Made by a program: the position numbers and the translations under genes. From the NCBI GenBank assembly GCA_027858555.1, contig JAQICP010000515.1:1-12709 (forward strand): a stretch of DNA of 12,709 nt, read 5' to 3'. Positions within the stretch are counted from its first letter, which is position 1. Each line of letters opens with the position of its first letter. This DNA comes from Vallitaleaceae bacterium (GTDB lineage: Bacteria > Bacillota > Clostridia > Lachnospirales > Vallitaleaceae). The notes beneath the pieces were generated by a model. That model ran no database searches. It was given only the letters and a program-made list of their open reading frames with translations, and was not told the origin of the DNA. Below are positions 1 through 6,695 of the stretch, piece after piece.

Positions 1-717
1 AAAACTTTTATTCTTTTCATGAATTGCTTGTTTAGTCGGCTCTTCAAAACTGACCTTCTGCCCAGTACTGATTTTTTTTAGATATTCAATTGCATCTTCT
101 AAATCCTCAAAACTCATGCCAATTGAGTGACTGGCAACTATTGCTTCAGGCTGATAATCAATATACTTCTCTAATGTTCGCAGATATCGATTAATGTCCT
201 TGTCCTCAATAAAAAGTAAAGGCTTTTCAAGGTTATCCCCAACAAATAGGGTGGCTTGTTCACGGTCATAAATACTAATACTATCGCTGGTATGCCCTGG
301 ACTATATAACAACTCAATCCCATCATCTTCAAACATCAAACTCTGCTGAAAAACCAGATTAGGTAATGTCATCTCATTATTGCCCATGATATATTTACCG
401 CTGCTTTCAATCTGCTGATCCCAAGTATCCTCGATTAAAGTTCTACATGATGCATGTGAGATGATATCTCGATTCTTAAACAAACAATTGCCCCACATAT
501 GATCCCAGTGAAAATGTGTGTTTATAACAACTAACCGCTTTTTGACTTCTAGTGTCTCAATGTGACTTAATATAGCACTCATAGGATTGGCACCACAAAA
601 AGTATCTATCAAATAGTATCTATTAGGTTTATCAATTAAAAATACAGCTGTCTCAAATCCAGAAATTTCATCAAAAATGAAGGCTATTGTATGGTCATTA
701 ATCTGTTGCTTTTTCAT
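1..717 (-). CDS. MBL-fold metallo-hydrolase (3' end outside window)
   Basis: The first 239 residues of a metallo-beta-lactamase-fold hydrolase are visible; the frame is open through base 1, so the C-terminus is missing. The metal-site set is complete: the HxHxDH motif is THFHWDH with H68, H70, D72 and H73, the next metal His is H142 in SPGHTSDS, the bridging Asp is D161 in FVGDN, and the last His is H197 in ASHSIG. This is the pattern of a binuclear Zn (or Fe) hydrolase of the glyoxalase II/RNase Z superfamily. No signal peptide or membrane segment is seen, so it is probably cytoplasmic. The start is fixed by an AAAGGAG ribosome binding site at about 727-733. It is separated from the hydrogenase operon by a terminator and has its own promoter candidate, so a role in hydrogen metabolism is not implied. 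The substrate cannot be told from sequence. Fold assignment is firm, function is generic. Confidence 0.9.
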   Translation of the reverse strand, partial: MKKQQINDHTIAFIFDEISGFETAVFLIDKPNRYYLIDTFCGANPMSAILSHIETLEVKKRLVVINTHFHWDHMWGNCLFKNRDIISHASCRTLIEDTWDQQIESSGKYIMGNNEMTLPNLVFQQSLMFEDDGIELLYSPGHTSDSISIYDREQATLFVGDNLEKPLLFIEDKDINRYLRTLEKYIDYQPEAIVASHSIGMSFEDLEDAIEYLKKISTGQKVSFEEPTKQAIHEKNKSF

Positions 718-820
718 AAATACACTCCTTTTACTAAATCTGTCATTAATCATTTTCACATCTAGTGACATACACTTAATAGGGTTAATTAGACCATCTT
801 CGATATCATGTACTATTATC

Positions 821-829
821 AGTATAGCA
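821..829 (-). promoter_or_regulatory. extended -10 promoter for the MBL hydrolase gene
   Basis: On the minus strand the sequence TGCTATACT is an extended -10 element (TG-N-TATACT, 5 of 6 to TATAAT). No good -35 lies 17-18 bp upstream, which extended -10 promoters tolerate. Transcription would begin near 814 and leave a leader of about 97 nt before the ATG at 717. Confidence 0.4.
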
Positions 830-867
830 TATTACATTTCTAGTTTGATACCTCATTTTTCCATTTT

Positions 868-1011
868 TTAACAAATAATTACAATGAAAATATTACCTAA
901 AATAATGCTGCTTATTCTTTTGCAATATATTATGCAAGAACAAAGTATACCTCCAGTAGGCGTCTTATCCATCAATATTTCTTTCAATGTATGAAAAAAT
1001 CGTTTAGCCAT
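868..1011 (-). CDS. doubtful 47-aa ORF, possibly a broken small gene
   Basis: An ATG at 1011 is preceded by a modest AGGA ribosome binding site 7 nt away and opens a 47-codon frame beginning MAKRFFHTLKEILMDKTPTG. The first half is basic and amphipathic. The second half abruptly turns hydrophobic and Cys-rich, as expected when a frame has shifted. One inserted base after the GGAGG at about 954-958 would instead give a hydrophilic ending of about 18 residues (YTLFLHNILQKNKQHYFR) and a stop. It may be a remnant or nothing. I do not recognise a family. Confidence 0.15.
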   Translation of the reverse strand: MAKRFFHTLKEILMDKTPTGGILCSCIIYCKRISSIILGNIFIVIIC

Positions 1012-1044
1012 ACAAATTTCCTATAGAGAACTTTACTACTGCCT

Positions 1045-1077
1045 AAAAAAACCGCCCAGGAACTTCCGGGGCGGTTT
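1045..1077 (-). terminator. Rho-independent terminator of the hydrogenase operon
   Basis: The arms AAACCGCCC (1049-1057) and GGGCGGTTT (1069-1077) form a perfect 9-bp, GC-rich stem around an 11-nt loop. Read on the minus strand the stem runs into seven T residues (1051 down to 1045). It begins about 11 nt after the hydA stop codon, the standard place for the end of a minus-strand operon. Confidence 0.93.
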
Positions 1078-1088
1078 CTTAATTATTA

Positions 1089-2849
1089 TTATACTTTATC
1101 TTTTACTGCATATTCAGTGTGTAGTAACTGATGTGAAAGATGACCACATGGTTTACCTAGATATTTCTCATATAATTCAGTAATAGCTGGATTCTCATGT
1201 GATTTTCTAATTGGCATCTCTCTATCAACTTGATAAATAGCTGATTGACGTTTCTTAAGGATTGAGCCGTCACCATGGTGGAAAGGCTGTCCTGCTCCAC
1301 CGATACAACCGCCTGGGCAAGCCATAACTTCGATTGCATGGATATTTCTTGGGTTGCCATCTCTTACTTCTTCAAGTAAAGCTCTTGCATTACCAAGACC
1401 ATGTGCAATACCGATGTTAAGCATGAAACCATCCATATCAACACCTGCAACTCTAACGCCTTCAAAACCTCTTAGTTCTTCAAAGTCAATTTTTGGTAAT
1501 TCTTTTCCTGTATGGACTTCATATGCTGTACGTACCGCAGCTTCAATAACACCACCAGTAGTACCGAATATGACCGCTGCACCAGTAGAAGCACCCATTG
1601 GTTGATCAAACTCAGATTTCTCAAGGTCCATTAAGTTCATATTAGATCTTTGAATCAAGTTTGCTAACTCTCTGGTAGAGAGTACCAAGTCAACATCCGA
1701 GTTACCATTTACAGCAAATTCTTCTCTTGAAGCTTCATATTTCTTAGCAAGACACGGCATGATTGATACAACTACCATCTTCTCACGTGGAATGTCCAAT
1801 ATATCTGCATAATAACTCTTAGCAATTGAACCAAACATTTGTTGAGGTGACTTAGCCGTTGATGGAATATGTATGAGTTCCGGGAATTGACTTTCAATAA
1901 AGTTAACCCAAGCTGGACAACATGATGTAAGAATTGGTAATGCTTCTTTTTCACCAGCTAAGAATTTCCCGAGTCTTTGTAATAATTCAGTACCTTCTTC
2001 TAATATGGTAAGGTCAGCTGCAAAGTCTGTATCAAAGACATGATCAAACCCAAGATTTCTAAGCGCTGTTACCATCTGACCTGTAACGGTTGTACCTGGG
2101 TCTTGTCCAAATTCTTCGCCGATTGCAACTCTTACTGCAGGTGCAGTCTGAACAACTACTACTTTTTCAGGATCTGCTAATGCTTCAACAACTTTCCATG
2201 TTGCATCATTCTCAGTTAATGCACCAGTTGGACATACAGCTACACATTGACCACAGTGGGTACATACTGTTTCACCCATAGGCAAGTCAAATGCAGCAGA
2301 AACAACGGCTTCAAATCCTCTGTTGATAGCTGACAGCGCGCCTACTGTTTGAACCTTGTTACACATGGTTTCACAACGACGACACATGACACATTTATCC
2401 ATATCCCGAATCAGAGAAGTTGTCACATCTTTTCTATAAGTTGATTGTGCTTTACCTGTTATATTTATTTCTCTTACGCCAAAACTTTCTGCTAATCCTT
2501 GAAGTTCACATTCACCTGATTTTGCACAAGTTAAGCACTCCTTAGGATGATCTGATAATAATAATTCCAAAACTGTTTTTCTTGCATCTAATACTCTGAT
2601 TGTATTGGTCTTGATAACCATTCCGTCAAGAGCAGGTGTTGCACATGAAGGCGCTAAGTTTCTTCTACCGTCAATCTCAACAACACATATTCTACATGAT
2701 GCAGCTTGGTTAACCATCTTAGTATCATGTAAATCAAGATGGCATAATGTTGGTATATGTACATCTACTTTTCTTGCAGCTTCGAGTACCGTGCTACCCA
2801 TTGGTACAGATACTACTTTGCCATCAATAGTTAATTTAATATCTGACAT
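1089..2849 (-). CDS. hydA: [FeFe] hydrogenase catalytic subunit HydA/HndD
   Basis: Catalytic subunit (586 aa) of an NAD-linked [FeFe] hydrogenase, which makes or oxidises H2 in the cytoplasm. Domains in order: an N-terminal [2Fe-2S] ferredoxin domain (C36, C52, C55, C69); a His-ligated [4Fe-4S] site (H101, C105, C108, C114); a two-cluster ferredoxin domain (C153/156/159/163 and C196/199/202/206); then the H-cluster domain with TSCCP (C310 proton relay, C311 ligand), MPC (C366) and CPGGC (C511, C515). K369, which by family knowledge holds the diiron dithiolate, is present. All ligands are intact, so the enzyme should be active once matured. The maturases HydE, HydF and HydG are not in this window. 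It lacks the extra C-terminal [2Fe-2S] domain recalled for Thermotoga HydA. The start has AAAGGAG 7 nt upstream. It is last in the operon, 32 bp after hydB. Confidence 0.97.
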   Translation of the reverse strand: MSDIKLTIDGKVVSVPMGSTVLEAARKVDVHIPTLCHLDLHDTKMVNQAASCRICVVEIDGRRNLAPSCATPALDGMVIKTNTIRVLDARKTVLELLLSDHPKECLTCAKSGECELQGLAESFGVREINITGKAQSTYRKDVTTSLIRDMDKCVMCRRCETMCNKVQTVGALSAINRGFEAVVSAAFDLPMGETVCTHCGQCVAVCPTGALTENDATWKVVEALADPEKVVVVQTAPAVRVAIGEEFGQDPGTTVTGQMVTALRNLGFDHVFDTDFAADLTILEEGTELLQRLGKFLAGEKEALPILTSCCPAWVNFIESQFPELIHIPSTAKSPQQMFGSIAKSYYADILDIPREKMVVVSIMPCLAKKYEASREEFAVNGNSDVDLVLSTRELANLIQRSNMNLMDLEKSEFDQPMGASTGAAVIFGTTGGVIEAAVRTAYEVHTGKELPKIDFEELRGFEGVRVAGVDMDGFMLNIGIAHGLGNARALLEEVRDGNPRNIHAIEVMACPGGCIGGAGQPFHHGDGSILKKRQSAIYQVDREMPIRKSHENPAITELYEKYLGKPCGHLSHQLLHTEYAVKDKV

Positions 2850-2881
2850 GATTACACTCCTTTATCGTTTAATCTATCGAA

Positions 2882-4675
2882 TTATTGTTTGATTATCGCA
2901 TCGAATTTACATTTATCCATACATGCGCCACACTTGATACATGCAGATTGATCAATTACATGAAGTTTCTTAACTTCACCAGAGATACAATTTACAGGAC
3001 ATACCCTTGCACAAGCAGTACAGCCGATGCATTTGTCTTCAAGAACCTTATACTCAAGTAAGTTCTTACATTGACCTGCTGGGCATTTGCCATCTTTAAT
3101 ATGGGCTAAGTATTCATCAGCAAAAGCTTCCATTGTTGATAATACTGGGTTGGGAGCTGTTTGTCCAAGTCCACATAATGCGGTGTCTTTGATAACACGG
3201 CTTAAGTGCTTCAATTCATCAAGATGTTTCATCTCGCCCTTACCTTCAGTAATTAATTCTAATAATTCTGATAGACGTTTTGTTCCAACTCGACATGGTG
3301 TACATTTACCACATGATTCTTCTTCTGTAAATTGCAAGTAGAATTTGGCAACAGATACCATACAGTCATCTTCGTCCATAACGATCATACCGCCTGAACC
3401 CATCATTGAGCCTTTAGCTATAAGATTGTCATAATCGATAGGTGTATCTAGATCTTTAGCAGTTAAACAGCCACCTGATGGTCCACCCGTTTGAACTGAT
3501 TTGAATTTCTTACCATCTTTGATGCCACCACCGATATCATAGATTACTTCTCTAAGGGTTGTACCCATTGGTACTTCAATCAGACCAACGTTGTTGATTT
3601 TACCTGCTAGTGCAAATACTTTAGTACCTTTAGATTTTTCAGAGCCAATACTCGCAAACCAATCAGCACCTTTTAGGATGATTACTGGCACGTTAGCAAA
3701 AGTCTCTACATTGTTAACATTAGTTGGCTTACCCCAGTAGCCTGACTCTGCAGGAAATGGTGGTTTTGTTGTTGGTTCGCCACGCTCACCTTCCATTGAA
3801 TGGATTAACGCTGTTTCCTCACCACATACAAATGCTCCGGCACCATAAGTCAGATCAATATCAAAATTGAAGCCTGTACCCATGATATCTTCACCAAGTA
3901 AACCATATTCTCTTGCATCATCAATAGCTTTTTCAAGTCTCTTAATTGCAAGTGGATACTCTGCACGGATATATACTTTACCAATAGTTGCGCCTATTGC
4001 GTAACCATTGATTGCCATAGCTTCAACGATTGAATGTGGGTCACCTTCTAATATGGAACGATCCATGAATGCACCTGGATCGCCTTCATCAGCATTACAT
4101 ATAACATACTTTTGGTCTGAAGCATAGCCTTTTGCAAAGTTCCATTTGAGGCCGGTTGGGAATCCCCCGCCTCCACGACCACGAAGTCCTGATGCTTTCA
4201 TAATATCAATTAATTCATCTTGTGTCATTTCAGTTAAGACTTTTCCAAGAGCACTGTAACCATCTCTAGCAATATAATCTTCAATCTTATCAGGATCGAT
4301 AATACCGCAATTTCTTAAAGCAATTCTTAATTGTTTTTTATAAAAATCCATGTTTTTTGAATCTGAAACCTTTTCTTTTGTCTCTGGATCAGTGAATAAA
4401 AGTCTTTCAACTTTTCTACCTTTTACAATATGTTCCTTTACTAGTTCAGTAGCGTCATCTGGTGTCACTTGAACATAGAATGTGTTGTCAGGTAATATTT
4501 TAACAATTGGTCCTTTTTCACAGAATCCAAAGCATCCAGTTTTAAGTACTTGTACTGAATCTGCCATGCCTTCTTCAACTAATTGCTTTTCAATATTTTC
4601 TATAATCAAATCAGACTCTGCTGATATACAGCCTGTTCCACCACAGACTAATACATGTGTATTATAGTTAGCCAT
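2882..4675 (-). CDS. hydB: hydrogenase subunit HydB/HndC (NuoF-like, NAD and FMN binding)
   Basis: Flavoprotein subunit (597 aa) where NAD(H) meets FMN. It has an N-terminal thioredoxin-like [2Fe-2S] domain (C11, C16, C48, C52), then a NuoF core with the Gly-rich FMN/NADH signature (GLRGRGGGGFPTG, 163-175) and a second one near 278-309 (GAGAFVCGEETAL), an SLBB-like region, and a [4Fe-4S] site (C455, C458, C461, C501). The C-terminal extension has a CPAGQC motif (531-536) and a two-cluster ferredoxin (C549/552/555/559 and C579/582/585/589). The full cluster set and the C-terminal ferredoxin match the HydB form found in electron-bifurcating HydABC enzymes, which couple NADH and reduced ferredoxin to H2. 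Bifurcation is inferred, not proven by sequence. AAGGAGG precedes the ATG; hydA follows after 32 bp. Confidence 0.96.
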   Translation of the reverse strand: MANYNTHVLVCGGTGCISAESDLIIENIEKQLVEEGMADSVQVLKTGCFGFCEKGPIVKILPDNTFYVQVTPDDATELVKEHIVKGRKVERLLFTDPETKEKVSDSKNMDFYKKQLRIALRNCGIIDPDKIEDYIARDGYSALGKVLTEMTQDELIDIMKASGLRGRGGGGFPTGLKWNFAKGYASDQKYVICNADEGDPGAFMDRSILEGDPHSIVEAMAINGYAIGATIGKVYIRAEYPLAIKRLEKAIDDAREYGLLGEDIMGTGFNFDIDLTYGAGAFVCGEETALIHSMEGERGEPTTKPPFPAESGYWGKPTNVNNVETFANVPVIILKGADWFASIGSEKSKGTKVFALAGKINNVGLIEVPMGTTLREVIYDIGGGIKDGKKFKSVQTGGPSGGCLTAKDLDTPIDYDNLIAKGSMMGSGGMIVMDEDDCMVSVAKFYLQFTEEESCGKCTPCRVGTKRLSELLELITEGKGEMKHLDELKHLSRVIKDTALCGLGQTAPNPVLSTMEAFADEYLAHIKDGKCPAGQCKNLLEYKVLEDKCIGCTACARVCPVNCISGEVKKLHVIDQSACIKCGACMDKCKFDAIIKQ

Positions 4676-4717
4676 TCTGTATGCCTCCTTATATTTTTAT
4701 GAATATTGTCTTTGTCA

Positions 4718-5113
4718 TTACTCGATTGTTTTGTGTGTTGCTGGAATGATACCGTCCACCATTTCACCATTAACGATGTGCTTTTGAATAATCTCTAATG
4801 CTTTCGCCTCTGTCACATCACCATATATAACAGATTCTTTACCAGGTATTGTCACTTCTATTGTTGGCTCTGCGTAACAGTAACCCATACAACCTGTTTG
4901 GGTTATTACCACGTTATCAACACCCTCTGAAGCTAATTCATCGATCATGTAATTCATGATTTCTCTTGCACCTGAAGCAATACCGCATGTTGCCATTGCT
5001 ACTTTAATCTGAATAAGGTCATTTATATTTTCGCCTTTTTCACGTAATTCTACTCTTGTTTGTACTTGCTCTTTTATTTTTTTAAGTTCTGCAAATGATT
5101 TAATCTTTGCCAT
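4718..5113 (-). CDS. hndB: HndB-like thioredoxin-fold ferredoxin subunit
   Basis: A 131-aa protein of the HndB type, found as a small extra subunit in four-gene NAD(P)-linked [FeFe] hydrogenase operons. After a charged N-terminal helix (about 1-30) comes a thioredoxin-like ferredoxin domain homologous to the first 90 residues of HydB: TGCMGYC here matches TGCFGFC there, and KHIVNG matches EHIVKG. Only three cysteines sit in ligand-like positions, C43, C75 and C79. The place of HydB C16 is taken by Gly48 (CGIASG against CGGTGC), so a standard four-Cys [2Fe-2S] site is incomplete. It may bind a cluster with a non-Cys ligand or act as a structural or docking subunit. The ribosome binding site AAGGAGG overlaps the end of hydC, 12 bp upstream, which suggests coupled translation. 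Confidence 0.88.
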   Translation of the reverse strand: MAKIKSFAELKKIKEQVQTRVELREKGENINDLIQIKVAMATCGIASGAREIMNYMIDELASEGVDNVVITQTGCMGYCYAEPTIEVTIPGKESVIYGDVTEAKALEIIQKHIVNGEMVDGIIPATHKTIE

Positions 5114-5125
5114 AAGTTTTCCTCC

Positions 5126-5605
5126 TTATCTGTAATTGTCGATGATGCCTTTGATCATATCCGCTGTTAGACGGCCATATACTTTGTCATTAACCATCAC
5201 TACTGGTGCCAAACCACACGCGCCTACACATCTAAGTCCTGTAATTGAGAATTTGCCATCTGCTGAAGTCTCGCCGACTTCGATACCAGTTTCGCGTTTG
5301 ATCGCGTCTAATATTTTTTCAGCACCTCTCACATAACAAGCGGTACCTAAGCATATCGCTATATCATGCTCACCTTTTGGCTTCATGGTGAAATAAGAAT
5401 AGAAACTCACTACGCCAAATACTTTAGCAGTTGAAACATTCATTTTTTTTGCTACATATTTCTGTACTTCTTCTGGTAAATAGCCAAAAATACCCTGCGC
5501 TTTATGCAACACGCGAATAAGTTCACCTTTTTTAACAGGTATTGTTTCCATGTACGCTTCAAGCTCATTAAATTTTGTTTCTGTTAAATCTGTCTTTACT
5601 GACAT
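5126..5605 (-). CDS. hydC: hydrogenase subunit HydC/HndA (NuoE-like)
   Basis: NuoE-like subunit of 159 aa with a helical N-terminal part (residues 10-60) and a thioredoxin-fold [2Fe-2S] domain whose four ligands are C85, C90 (CLGTAC), C126 and C130 (CVGAC). The motif GVVSFYSYF (64-72) is typical of the family. It sits beside the NuoF-like HydB and relays electrons near the FMN. The start is the ATG at 5605, with a perfect AAGGAGG 6 nt upstream. The frame stays open 22 codons further to an ATG at 5671, but that extension has no ribosome binding site, overlaps a likely operator, and is not part of the family. First gene of the hydC-hndB-hydB-hydA operon; its order and tight spacing match other clostridial hyd/hnd operons. 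Confidence 0.95.
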   Translation of the reverse strand: MSVKTDLTETKFNELEAYMETIPVKKGELIRVLHKAQGIFGYLPEEVQKYVAKKMNVSTAKVFGVVSFYSYFTMKPKGEHDIAICLGTACYVRGAEKILDAIKRETGIEVGETSADGKFSITGLRCVGACGLAPVVMVNDKVYGRLTADMIKGIIDNYR

Positions 5606-5611
5606 TTTAAA

Positions 5612-5618
5612 CCTCCTT
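5612..5618 (-). promoter_or_regulatory. ribosome binding site that fixes the hydC start
   Basis: AAGGAGG on the minus strand, 6 nt before the ATG at 5605. It marks the internal ATG as the real hydC start. Confidence 0.9.
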
Positions 5619-5664
5619 GATAATAGGTGTCGTTTATATAAATTTGAGCAAATCCAAAATGAAT

Positions 5665-5682
5665 TTGTCATTTATTTAACAA
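5665..5682 (-). promoter_or_regulatory. Rex-like operator in the hydC leader
   Basis: The 18-mer TTGTTAAATAAATGACAA (minus strand) matches the known Rex operator TTGTTAANNNNTTAACAA at 12 of 14 defined positions, with one half perfect. Rex is an NADH/NAD+ sensing repressor that controls hydrogenase and fermentation genes in clostridia. The site lies 60 nt before the hydC start, downstream of the best promoter candidate, where a bound repressor would block elongation. Identified by eye only. Confidence 0.5.
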
Positions 5683-5708
5683 TATTAGGTTAGTATGGTA
5701 TCCGATTA

Positions 5709-5737
5709 TTAGTATTGCTACAAAAATGCTTTGTCAC
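5709..5737 (-). promoter_or_regulatory. candidate sigma-A promoter of the hyd operon
   Basis: On the minus strand GTGACA (5732-5737, 5 of 6 to TTGACA) is followed after 17 bp by TACTAA (5709-5714, 4 of 6 to TATAAT). Start of transcription would be near 5702. A weaker alternative -10, TAATAT, abuts the Rex-like site. There is no terminator between the PHP gene and hydC, so readthrough from the PHP promoter is also possible. Confidence 0.35.
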
Positions 5738-5749
5738 TATCATGACATG

Positions 5750-6454
5750 TTAACTAGTTTTTAAAGCCCTTATTAATGCGATGGTTGTTTTTTCAGGTAG
5801 TTCAATTGTTTGATTACATATGCCTATGAAACCTAAGTCATGTGCATCGGAATTCTGGATTAACCTATAATTTGAATATACATGTTGGTATGCTTCTAAG
5901 CTCTGATGTCTGGATATCTCCAATGTACCTAGTTGTATGTCATCTGGAATCATACCTAGGTTGGATATGATACTATTACTTGGCCGGTCAATATGTGCCG
6001 GTATCATAACACCATTATGTGCTTCTACAATAGCTACTAATTGATTAATGGATAAATCTGTAGCAAATGATAATAGTTTTTCCTCTTGTCTTATAACGGT
6101 ATCCGCATTGTTGAGTACTAACTGCCGCCCAAATATAGTTGGTTTGTTTTTCAGTTCTGGCAGATGCATATACACCATGTCTTGCACATTGCATACACTA
6201 TCCATATCCGAAAATAAACACACTACATGAATCTCCTCTTTTGTTTCTATTTCGATACCTGGTATGACGAGCAAAGTTGTTCCTTTAGCTACTTCAATGA
6301 CGGCCTCAACATTCTCACAGGAATTGTGATCAGTTATAGCTATGATGTCTAAGTCACTTAGTAATGCCATGTTAACAATATTGTTGGGCGTCATATCCTC
6401 GGCACCGCAAGGTGAGAGTGCAGTATGGATATGTAAGTCATATTTAAGCTTCAT
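5750..6454 (-). CDS. PHP-domain metal-dependent phosphoesterase-like protein
   Basis: A 234-aa protein made of a single PHP domain, the metal-dependent phosphoesterase fold shared with histidinol phosphatase and the DNA polymerase III PHP region. Visible metal-site residues: H8 and H10 (DLHIHT), D42 and H43 (ITDHN), E68 (PGIEIE), H76, H154 (PAHID), D203 and H205 (NSDAH). The set looks complete, so hydrolytic activity is likely, but the substrate is unknown. Genes of this type recur beside hyd/hnd hydrogenase operons in clostridia, and here it is the next gene upstream of hydC on the same strand, 144 bp away. The start at 6454 has GGAG 5 nt upstream. The promoter has a Rex-like site over its -10. 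The kinase- and DRTGG-domain genes often seen in such clusters are absent. Confidence 0.92.
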   Translation of the reverse strand: MKLKYDLHIHTALSPCGAEDMTPNNIVNMALLSDLDIIAITDHNSCENVEAVIEVAKGTTLLVIPGIEIETKEEIHVVCLFSDMDSVCNVQDMVYMHLPELKNKPTIFGRQLVLNNADTVIRQEEKLLSFATDLSINQLVAIVEAHNGVMIPAHIDRPSNSIISNLGMIPDDIQLGTLEISRHQSLEAYQHVYSNYRLIQNSDAHDLGFIGICNQTIELPEKTTIALIRALKTS

Positions 6455-6492
6455 TTTAGCTCCAATATATGTTTCTCATAGTATGTCACGCA

Positions 6493-6504
6493 AACATAAA
6501 TGTT
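6493..6504. repeat. short palindrome downstream of the PHP start of transcription
   Basis: AACATAAATGTT is an inverted repeat of AACAT and ATGTT with a 2-bp centre. It lies at about +1 to +13 of the predicted PHP transcript and directly abuts the Rex-like site, so it could be a second operator or chance in AT-rich DNA. Confidence 0.25.
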
Positions 6505-6521
6505 CGTTAATATTATAACAG
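6504..6521 (-). promoter_or_regulatory. Rex-like operator over the PHP -10 box
   Basis: CTGTTATAATATTAACGA (minus strand) matches the Rex operator TTGTTAANNNNTTAACAA at 11 of 14 defined positions, and the inner arms GTTA and TAAC are perfect inverted repeats. The -10 hexamer TATAAT lies entirely inside it, so a bound protein would exclude RNA polymerase. Part of the match comes from the -10 itself, which lowers its weight. Confidence 0.4.
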
Positions 6522-6540
6522 ATAGAAATGTCAATGTCCA
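6512..6540 (-). promoter_or_regulatory. sigma-A promoter of the PHP gene
   Basis: TGGACA (6535-6540, 5 of 6) and a perfect TATAAT (6512-6517) are separated by 17 bp on the minus strand. Predicted start near 6505 gives a leader of about 50 nt. This is one of the clearest promoters in the window. Confidence 0.75.
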
Positions 6541-6588
6541 ATATATTTTCATGCTTTTTTTGCATTTTAAGTATATAAGCTAAAACTT

Positions 6589-6618
6589 TTGACAGATATG
6601 AAGTTTCATTGTAATAAT
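6589..6618 (+). promoter_or_regulatory. sigma-A promoter of the phosphorelay operon
   Basis: A perfect TTGACA (6589-6594) is followed after 18 bp by AATAAT (6613-6618, 5 of 6). Transcription would start near 6625, about 70 nt before the chosen kinase start and only about 11 nt before the alternative ATG at 6636. It is divergent from the PHP promoter, with about 50 bp between the two -35 boxes. Confidence 0.65.
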
Positions 6619-6683
6619 TAGGTTTTTTTGGTAAAATGAATCATATACTTTATATATTCAGAAATACACATAAGAAGGAATTC

Positions 6684-6690
6684 AAAGGTG
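6684..6690 (+). promoter_or_regulatory. ribosome binding site that fixes the kinase start
   Basis: AAAGGTG lies 5 nt before the ATG at 6696. The response regulator gene downstream uses the similar GAGGTG. The ATG at 6636 has no such site. Confidence 0.7.
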
Positions 6691-6695
6691 CGCAT

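Larger units (their letters stand above)
718..1044. other. intergenic gap between hydrogenase terminator and MBL gene
   Basis: This AT-rich stretch of roughly 330 bp holds the ribosome binding site and extended -10 of the MBL gene at its left end and the doubtful small ORF in its right half. I see no RNA gene, riboswitch-like fold or repeat in it. Confidence 0.5.

Noticed and set aside
857..874. Third Rex-like match upstream of the MBL gene (minus strand TTGTTAA half site)
   Set aside because: One half is perfect, but the other matches only 4 of 7 positions, so there is little palindrome. In poly-A/T DNA such matches are expected by chance.
1354..1605. Open frames on the plus strand within hydA and hydB
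   Set aside because: They lie opposite well-supported hydrogenase coding sequence, lack ribosome binding sites and show no recognisable domain; they are shadows of the real genes.
5606..5671. 22-residue N-terminal extension of HydC from an ATG at 5671
   Set aside because: It lacks a ribosome binding site, overlaps the Rex-like site and is not seen in NuoE/HydC proteins, while AAGGAGG stands before the ATG at 5605.
6551..6565. Inverted repeat ATGC-T7-GCAT between the divergent promoters
   Set aside because: The arms are only 4 bp and the centre is a homopolymer; too short to support a site.
6636..6695. 20-residue extension of the histidine kinase from an ATG at 6636
   Set aside because: It is only about 11 nt from the predicted start of transcription and has no ribosome binding site; the ATG at 6696 has AAAGGTG and leads straight into the membrane helix.
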